From contig JAAEAF010014531.1 in NCBI GenBank assembly GCA_011037195.1, positions 1 through 64,000 of the forward strand: a DNA stretch of 64,000 nucleotides. Reading direction: 5' to 3'. The DNA comes from Triatoma infestans (taxonomy: Eukaryota > Arthropoda > Insecta > Hemiptera > Reduviidae). The translations under genes were made by a program, and so were the position numbers. Shown here one piece after another: positions 56,197-64,000 of this stretch. The notes beneath the pieces were generated by a model, which made no database searches, had not been told where the DNA came from, and saw only the letters and a program-made list of their open reading frames with translations. Every line of letters begins with the position of its first letter. Position 1 is the first letter of the stretch.

Positions 56197-56728
56197 TAGT
56201 GGAAGAACGAAATGGAAAAATAATAGTTTTGGAAAATAGTTTAGTAAAATAATTTTGTGATAATTAGCAAGTTCAAACAGTGTATTTTAGTGATGGGGAT
56301 AGAGCCTGGTACTACAATCTAGGTCAATGCAAACCAAGAGACAAAGGGCAAGAAACAATAAAACTCCCTCCAGACATACCAGCATTATTGAAAGGATTTG
56401 AACTATGAAGAGAAGACATTCCTTCAATAAAGTGTAAAACAGACATTCAAGCAGTACACTTGTTTTTCGCTCTCTTAGAATCAGTCGCAGTTTAAGTTAT
56501 AACATAAGAGTTTATTCCGACCAATTGCAGTAAATTAATAAGCATATTGCTGTGTTATTGAATAGCATGTAAATATCTTTAAAGAATATATTTAATTTAA
56601 TCTATCAGTGCTATTATTCTTATTACTTCTCTCTTAAACATATATACTTACAAGCCCCTTTTACTAAACCGCTCATGCTACAAGCTACCACTACTACAAC
56701 ATATCCCCACCAATCACATTTCATTTGT
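56197..56728 (+). mobile_element. Non-autonomous hAT-like element, 3' truncated
   Basis: Starts TAGTGGAAGAACGAAATGG and follows the 6105 element through ATAAGAGTTTATTCC, ATTAATAAGCATATTGCTGTG and TTACAAGCCC, to CATTTCATTT. The terminal inverted repeat at the 3' side is missing. Confidence 0.7.
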
Positions 56729-58530
56729 AAACAACAGTAATTAAATTCTGTGTTCTGATGATCTACCTTTAGGTTTCCATTTCATATAACCTTCTTCACT
56801 CGCAATATTAACATGAACATTATTCTGTTAACATACTGAAACAGTGCAGTAACAAACAGTATCACAGCCACTCAGATGATATTCCCATCAAAAAAAAAAA
56901 CAGCTGATCAAAGAAAAAAAATGTGCTGCCACTTGCAGTTGATCTATTAAAATAAAACTTGATCAGTATGGGCAGGAAGGTATGGCCGTTCATTTGAAAT
57001 GTTCTGGGGAAAAAGGAACTATGGTTCTATGGGTCCCTTTTCCCCAGACCTTCTCGATTTGTTGCATTTCATTCAATCAACTTTAATAATAAGAGAAAGA
57101 ATAATGATCTTTCGATTAGGCCGTAACAAAAAGAGTAATTTTTATCTTTTTCAATAAGCAATTAATAGTTATGTTTTATTACTATATAATTATTTAACAA
57201 TAATTAGACGGAAAAGGTTTTCATTAATATAACTACAAATAAATATAGAACTATAGATCTCAAAATTTATTTAATACTTTCATTTTATTAAAAAAAAATA
57301 ATGATCAGAATAATTTATTATTAATTATTTTTATATTCAAATTACTCTGTGGGAGTAAAAAGATAATGTCAAATTGCTTCTTGGAAACTAGCACTCAATA
57401 ATGGTCATAAATTTTATTAAATACAAAATACTTATATATGTGTATAGATATATTGATAATGGTTAAATTTGTGATTTAATTTAAATAGCTGTATTATCTA
57501 TTATCTTTAAAATGAGTTAGTGGACCGGTTTTTTTTTTTTTTTTACTTTTTTAAATGACAGTCATTATCAGATAATAAAGTTTAATTGCATGCCTAAAAA
57601 TAAGGTTTGGTCGAATGTAATGTTTGTGTTTTATATACATATATAGAACTTAAATGGTGTACATTTTTTTATTATGTAATCAGGTTATTTAAGAATGATA
57701 AGGACTTCATTTTTAATATTCTTATTTTATCTCAAAAGAAATCGATCAAACTATGACTGAAGAATTTTTAGAAGAAGCTAGTTTTTAAAATACTGGCCAT
57801 ACAATATTGTAATTGTCGTGTATTAAATCTGATTATTTTAAAATTTATATTTTTAGAAGTACATAATTAAAATAAACATACATTAATTAATTTGATTTCT
57901 TTAAATGATGCAAATGTCTTATCAAACCAATAAAAATGAATTCCAAAACTGATTGTATAAGTGGGTTAATTTCAAATCTGGTTTTACTGCATACAGAAAA
58001 TTTTTAAATTAATTTGTTTCAAAACTTAAGCTCTTAGACTAAGGAAAAACAACAGTGAACAGGTATTTACTTAATTATAAAAACTATTATAGAAACTGAA
58101 ATTTAAATTGTTGAGAAGAAAATATAAGCTTTAGAAAAAAAAAAATTAAAATTTTAACACATATATTTAAGGAAGTTGAACAATTAACAGAGAGTTTTAG
58201 TGGAATTTAAAAGGAAACAACAGCCAATCACCATTCTACAATCATACACTACCAACAATCATAACTCTTGGCTCGGTCACTCCACTCTAAAAACTTTCTC
58301 ATCTCCTTTAAAATTGTCCAAATATCAACTATGAGTTTAGTGCAAGTTCTAGGGTTCTCATTCCACAATCAAATTGTGTTACCATTACATTAGGTTCCGT
58401 ATACATACATAGTCCAAGTTAAGTGTACGTAATTTCCTTTTCATAACAAAAAGTTGTAAACAATGTTACTATAATAAATTTAGTTAGGACGCTTTATATA
58501 ACTCCCACCCCACACCAAAAAAAAAAAAAA
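56729..58530. other. AT-rich region with one perfect-looking hairpin
   Basis: At 57003-57048 TCTGGGGAAAA is mirrored by TTTTCCCCAGA, and inner bases also pair, giving a stem of about 16 pairs. 58205-58310 matches repeat R. No gene seen. Confidence 0.5.
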
Positions 58531-59325
58531 AACTCCAAATACTCGTACTTAAATAGTGGAACTAGAGCAAATTTATACAAGAATACCCCTTATTGGTTGA
58601 TCAGGACAGAATTCAATATAGACCATTCAAGTTACAAAATATTAAAACTTACATTGAACTGGGTTTATAAAATGCTCTCAATGAATGACAATAGAATTCC
58701 TAAAATTTGCTACCTTAAATTAAAAGAATTGCACCAAAACCATCCCTCCCCTAAATATAACTGGTTCACCCAACTGAGTGACTTACTGAATAAAATTAAT
58801 TATAAGCATATTTTATTAGACACTGATCCTACTAAATTAAACAATGAAATCCCACAGATTCTAGCTAAATACAAAGAATACTCAAAAGTATCTGATGTGA
58901 AATCCTTGTATGAGGCTAATTACAGCAGTATATATACGAACATATATGAACTCAATGTCACTAACGGTCCTGCCCAATCCTACATCAACCTCAATATTCC
59001 CTTCAATATAATCAAAATATTCACCCAATTAAAACTGTCTGGTAAACATCAAATCAAAATAACTTATAAGAATTCTGTTTACTTAATTAACCCTCACGAA
59101 ATTTGCTCCGTTTGTAATTTTAACGCTTTAGAAGATCTCCACCACTTAATAGTTATCTGCCCTATCTATTCTCCCATACGTAATCACTACATCCCGTTTG
59201 TCAGCTCCACTTCAATAAACCACCTTCCCAACATTCTCTCCACAAACAATGAATCCCATATCAGAAACCTATTCTATTATATCATAAATTGCCTTAAAAT
59301 AAAATCATTCTGCATAAATGATTAA
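58531..59325 (+). pseudogene. 5'-truncated LINE ORF2 C-terminal region, frame open
   Basis: An uninterrupted frame of about 265 codons runs from just after an A-run (58517-58532) to the stop at 59323-59325. I recognise the C-terminal domain of a jockey/CR1-like LINE protein. TRANLYKNTPYWLIRTEF is near the start. INLNIPFNIIKIFTQLKLSG lies near residue 170. A cysteine/histidine cluster ICSVCNFNALEDLHHLIVIC lies near residues 190-210 (C-x2-C...HH...C), followed by PIYSPIRNHY. It lacks the RT core and has no ATG near its start, so it is a remnant and not a host gene. The lack of stops over 265 codons suggests a relatively recent insertion. Confidence 0.68.
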
Positions 59326-59854
59326 ACAAATTTTTTGAGTAATTTCAATGATAATTTGGTCTTGTTAGAGTGTCACTACCCGAGCCAATTACTACCTTAA
59401 AATTGAGTAACATACATAAATAATTTATATACAGATACTGCACCACTAGTAGAAAGGATTAAATGATTGCTGTAAGCAGAACCCAATTTATAATCATAAT
59501 TATAATTTTTATTATGGAATTATAATTAAATAATTATGGAATTATTTTTATTATGGCATTAGTGCTACCTGTACCGCAGTGAAATATTATTGAAATTCCA
59601 GTGTTGTGTCGTTGGATGAATTACTTTATAATCCATAATATAAGATTTATAGATTTTTTCGCGTGCTGTTTTACAAAAACCACACAAAACAAAATAAATC
59701 TGGAGTGACACACTCACACGAACTTTATCTTACTTCGAAATGGCAAATTTGCTTCACACTTATAATTCTTATTAATGTTCAAAACTGTTGGCATTTTTAT
59801 GGAGAAAATTTAACCCATAACCTAACCCCTCCTTCCAAAGTACCCTTAAACAAC
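59326..59854. other. Probable LINE 3' UTR followed by spacer
   Basis: The first 150 bp after the stop (GAGTGTCACTACCCGAGCC) likely belong to the LINE; the end was not located. Confidence 0.4.
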
Positions 59855-60245
59855 TTGACCCGGAGAAATGTTTCAATTAAAAGTTGTAGCTGTTTGTAGT
59901 TGATATAAGTAGTCTAAAGAAAATCGTTGGAGCCGTTTTTGAGAAATTCGCAAAATACTGAAAAAAAAAACACTTAGTCAAGTGGCATTTTCCGCGGATA
60001 GATTTCACCCGAAATCTTCGTGTCTGATGCGACGGCAGTACCTAAACGGAATACCATGTTTGAGCTTCTTGCAACTTAGATATTTTTTTTTACACACATC
60101 CACACACATGAAAACCATTTTCTAAAAAACCACTTTTCTTGGACTCAGGGGTTCTCAAAACGTGTATTTCCGGTGAAAACTTAATTTCGTAAATCTGGCA
60201 CCATCGCAATACTTCCGCTAAAAGCAGTGAGAGAAAGTAAAAAAA
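59855..60245 (+). repeat. Dispersed repeat V, long copy
   Basis: Runs from GTTTCAATTAAAAGTTGTAG through CCCGAAATCTTCGTGTCTGA, CTAAACGGAATACCATG, a CA-rich spot and CGTGTATTTCCGGTGAAAAC to GAGAGAAAGTAAAAA. Same order as 9590-9985. Family unknown. Confidence 0.7.
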
Positions 60246-61485
60246 TTTACATACGATAAGCTCAAGCACCCAAATGTAAACAATGTATAGTACAGTGCAT
60301 ATTTTTAAATAATCAAAGTATTGAACAAATTGTCCAGTTTAGAATGTTTTTGCCGGTTGAAACTTAAGAATGGCTTTGAGAAAGTTGCAGAGTGTTTCAC
60401 ACAAAAAAAACAAATATATTATAATTTCTTACTTTTGAAAAAAAAAAGTTAATGTTCAGTTATAATTTCAATTCCAGCAAGTTATAATATTTCTAGATTT
60501 AAAATATTGTCAGTTTATTTTGTTTATTGTTTATTTTTTACAACCAAAGAAGAAGCAAAAAACGGTAAAATGGTTAGCGTTTAAAGAACAACATTTCAAA
60601 TCATCCAGTTGGTTATTTATTAGGTAGATTTTAAAACAAGGCTCACACATATATACTAGTAACACAACTCTGTATAGTATGTTCATCTTGATAAGGAGAC
60701 ATTCATATTTACAACATTAGATTATCTACATATATACTAGAATGTCTCTTTATTGATGTGAACAGAATATGTTGAACGTCCAACCAAACAGTACATTGTA
60801 ATATGTGTTAGTGTGTATGTGTGTGTGTTTTGTGTGTGTGTGTGTATCTGTACTGTGTTGGAGTGTTGTGTAGAGAGATATACCCGCACAAATATCTTTG
60901 ACTGCTGCAAAATAACTATTATCATTGCCAGTGTGTACCTCTACATTTTTAGCTTCCATATCTTGTTAACCGAAGGCTATTAAACGTTAACTTATTATAC
61001 CCTTTCACTTACAACTAATGTCCAATAATTCTATATCTACGTGTCTTTCTAACTGAATACTGATTAACATAAACAAAAAAATATACAAAATAAGTTGATC
61101 TAATGTGCCACTGGAAAGCATTCTGCTATAATATCCAAACTAGCTTACATCACTTTAAAAAGATGATATTTTATTTTTTCATTCTTTCTTGAGCTGCTCA
61201 TTAATAATAGATACTTAATTTTCATTGAATTTTGCTGGAAAGTTTACATTGGTTTCGAATCAATTCGTTCCAACAAACCGAATCCGCTCATCACTAATTG
61301 AAATGTGTCAGGTATTGCGGATAGATAGAAAGAACAACTTTGGAGGCAAGAAATTGGTGAGGTCTTTTTTTATATAAAAAAGGTGAGACAATAATGTATA
61401 TCATTAAATTTTTATTGGTAATTAAATATTAAGTTTAGTAAAGATGGGCAAAGGAATATCCAGCATTTCGCCTAGCTAGGTTAGT
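60246..61485. other. AT-rich region with GT microsatellite
   Basis: A GT tract at 60811-60845 creates the two overlapping minus-strand frames; no gene is supported. Confidence 0.5.
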
Positions 61486-61497
61486 TTAGTTATTTTA

Positions 61498-61750
61498 ACC
61501 CTATGGCGCAACAGCCCATGAAGGGCCAAGGCTTACCAGACGACGATTTGCATGGGGGGGGGCGTTTGGTAAGCACACCACAGTTCCCGCACCGTTTAGT
61601 TCCGGCCTTCGCTAACTAGGGCGCTACTAATTGTAGCTTCCCACTTTTTATCACGTTGCTAGGTCAACCGATTTTGCCCTCACGGGAATCGAACCTAGAA
61701 TTGTCGCACGAAATGCGAGTGCACTAGCCACTAGACCAATGCGTAAGGAC
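61498..61750 (-). mobile_element. SINE family C, tRNA-derived
   Basis: Minus-strand head CGCATTGGTCTAGTGGCTAG (A box) with B box GGTTCGATTCC about 45 bp on, then a 180-bp unrelated body. Flanked by a perfect 12-bp duplication TTAGTTATTTTA (61486-61497 and 61751-61762). Different body from families A and B, and the only copy in this window. Confidence 0.85.
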
Positions 61751-61938
61751 TTAGTTATTTTAAGGGGAAAGAAATTTTAGTAGTGGTAAGACATACATGA
61801 AAGTGTAATATGAAGGTATGTATTATTTGAAAGTACTTTTGTCTTGATTGCTTACTTTTGCAGAACGTATTATTATATTTGCAAGACATTTGTTAAATTA
61901 CTACTACTCACCCTTAATTAATAGATATAGCAAATAAC

Positions 61939-62482
61939 TCTTTCAGAGATATTTTCCGTGGTGTTAGCCTGCTTCATTTTGTGTTCATCGATCGGTTTTG
62001 AGCGTTCGCATATCAACATATTTTATTATTAATTATTCCGCAATAATCTACGACTGACGTAGAGTTTTATTCTACACTCAAAGAACAATTAAAAAATAAA
62101 ATAGTGAGATAGTATTGGTAATTAATTATCAAAGTAAATCTCTTTCAAAAACATAATTTAAGTTACAGATCTCACATGTTGGATGTTTCTATTTTTAAAA
62201 GGAACAGCGTACATCATCCTCTTGAAAAGTAAATAACAACATGTGTTTACCCACTCAGGTATCAACGAAACCCCATTTAACCTAATTAGATCCTAACAAA
62301 ATACTTGTTAAAACCAATATATCAACTAAACTTGCTCTCTGCAAATCTATGTTATGACACTGTTTTGACAAATAACTCCTGATGATGGGCGAAAACCGAA
62401 ACAGGTCGATGACTACAAAAAGAAGCAGGCTATCTCGGAAAATATCTCCTGATGCTTCCCAGATCTGCGGAATCAATCACAA
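61939..62482. mobile_element. Foldback element carrying hammerhead motifs (copy 6), decayed
   Basis: Flanked by CAAATAAC (61931-61938 and 62483-62490). The left arm (CAGAGATATTTTCCGTGGTG through GATCGGTTTTGAGCGTTCGC) and right arm (62337-62482) are typical of the family; about 320 bp of unrelated AT-rich sequence separate them. The right-arm core (62379-62407) keeps CTGATGA, GAAA and GGTC, but helix II is damaged and helix III is ACAGGT, so it is probably inactive. Confidence 0.75.
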
Positions 62483-62490
62483 CAAATAAC

Positions 62491-64000
62491 CACTTCAATT
62501 AAGATAATAATATTATAGATTAGCGTTAGAATATAAAGAAACTATATATTATTTAAATCATATTCATAATTAAAAAAAATGGTTGTGAAATATACGACTT
62601 TCTCTTACTAAATTTATCTGGTTACTTTTTGTTTTTTCTTTCATATTTGGAATTTTTACTAAATCTCAAACTTTGCTGGGGGGGGGGGGGAGAGTTTGTA
62701 ATAGAAATATATAGGACTTTATACATGGACTTATAAGAAATGTTTAAAAAAGTTCTTTAGATTAGTTATAAAAAAAAAATGCAGAAATCTGGAAAAAAAA
62801 AACTATATCCCGAAGTTGCCCTTCCGATCAAACGATTTGCTTAAAATTCCATTTTTTTGGCAATAAATTAATTTTTATTAGGATACTCGTATTATCTAAA
62901 TCAGTGGACGTCAACCTGGTCCCTACCGCTCACTAGTGGGAGATTTTAGCATTTATGGTGGGCTTTAATCGGGAGTTTTCTATTTTTTCCTTATATAACG
63001 AAAATAATCGCCAAATTGATTATTTTTTTAATATATATTTTTCCAATTTATTTCTGAATGAATCATAGCTAATAATTCATAGGAACGCTTCTTAAAGTAC
63101 ACTCATTTCATTAAATTCAGTTATTGCGCCATCGATAGCCGGCAAGGAAATTTCAACATCACCAGAGATACAAAAATAGGCAAAGGTACAAATAGGTTGT
63201 CGACAACTAATCTAAATGATAGAACAAAATGATTATATAGAAATATCACTTTAGACCTTAAAGTCTAACTTTACACCTTTCTCCACATTCCGCAACAATG
63301 AATTTTCCCAGAAAAAAAAAAGGTCTAAATAAAAGCAGCTCATTGATATAGCGTGGTTGCTTATGGCAAAGTAGCTCAAAGCAGTCAAAGCATCTCACTG
63401 AACAGTGCAGTTGATATACTATATTTAAAAAAAAACTTTATTCGCAGATAATTATCCATACACTATATCATATATTATTTTTTATTTAAATAAAAAAATT
63501 ATAAAAACTAATTTCTATATAATTATTATAAATTGAAGTTAGTAGGTAATAAAATTTGAATATAATAATTGTAGATTGTGTTCAGTATTTGTAATAATTT
63601 TGATAGGCAAGGTAACAACAACTAAGAGTACAGCTTTCTCATTAACCTTATCCCCCAGCTTTAGGCTATATTTGTGTGTTTTACACATTACTCAATCACT
63701 TTACAATATAAGACAAGACATGACTGCCTAAGGAATAAACGTACAACAACGTTTCGTCCATAATCTTCTCTGCAAGATATCCGCAACAAACACATCTATA
63801 TATTGTCCGTGCGTAGTATATAAAAGGAATATAAAAAAAATAGAAATTCTAAGGAAATGGAGAACTTGAACAAAAAAATGAATTATATTTTTGATATGAT
63901 TGAATGAAATATTATAACAGACTAGGAGAGATTTTTTTCATTATTTTTTTTCCTAAAAAATGAGTTATGTTTTTTCTTTTAGAATTAACCATCTAATCCA
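62491..64000. other. AT-rich end of window with a possible hAT 5' end
   Basis: At 62902 CAGTGGACGTCAACCTGG, then CCCTACCGCTCACTAGTGGG and TTATGGTGGGCTTTAATCGG resemble the terminal region of a widespread hAT family (CAGTGGTTCTCAACC type). No second end was found. A run of twelve G lies near 62677-62690. Nothing else recognised. Confidence 0.4.

Noticed and set aside
60737..60959. Two overlapping frames rich in Thr and His
   Set aside because: Translation of a GT/CA microsatellite and its edges.

Overview
This 64-kb window looks like intergenic or deep-intronic DNA from an animal with a repeat-rich, AT-rich genome. The mix of LOA/R1-, jockey- and RTE-type LINEs, mariner and hAT elements and tRNA-derived SINEs points to an arthropod, most likely an insect; the species cannot be told from sequence alone. 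I recognise no host protein-coding gene, rRNA or free-standing tRNA gene. Almost everything identifiable is mobile DNA or its debris.

Layout. 1-0.4 kb: 3' end of a LOA-type LINE. 3.6-4.5 kb: internally deleted mariner with intact ends. 6.1-7.6 kb: non-autonomous hAT element, a SINE (family A), then a jockey-clade RT relic. 11 kb: LOA/R1 relic. 12.7-13.2 kb: almost pure A/T block. 14.9-20.2 kb: a 311-bp inverted repeat whose arms lie 4.7 kb apart and enclose a hammerhead-bearing foldback element and a second jockey relic. 23-24.3 kb: SINE-A, RT and Tc1/mariner scraps. 25.8-31.1 kb: the best-preserved element, a nearly complete minus-strand LOA-clade LINE (ORF1 with a DUF4780-like domain; ORF2 with endonuclease, reverse transcriptase, RNase H and a CCHC tail), broken by only a few indels. 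31.1-31.7 kb: rearranged pieces of another LOA-like element. 33.5-34.8 kb: full-length but dead mariner. 35.7-36.7 kb: foldback plus RTE-like RT end. 38.8-44.7 kb: composite retroposon, LINE 3' ends, and SINE-A and SINE-B copies. 46.4-47.9 kb: two more foldbacks, one with a nested SINE. 50-54.8 kb: SINEs, a LOA relic, and a foldback with a nested solo LTR. 55.6-62.5 kb: SINE-B, truncated hAT, a 5'-truncated LINE ORF, an unknown dispersed repeat, SINE-C and a sixth foldback.

The most interesting content is a group of six palindromic elements (about 15.5, 35.7, 46.4, 46.8, 54.1 and 61.9 kb). Five share related termini. All carry, in one or both arms, the motif CTGAnGA - short GC hairpin - GAAA - self-complementary ACGT or ACCGGT - C. 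This is the layout of a minimal hammerhead ribozyme with a very short helix III, a type known from Penelope-like elements and retrozymes. In three copies the flanks also pair to form helix I. Each element is flanked by an 8-14 bp direct repeat. One hammerhead is split by a solo LTR flanked by CCAT; ignoring the LTR and one CCAT leaves the hammerhead core continuous. This is an inference from sequence; activity is untested.

One caveat applies throughout. Homology calls for relics rest on translated motif patterns read by eye, so family names are tentative and boundaries are approximate unless flanking duplications are given.
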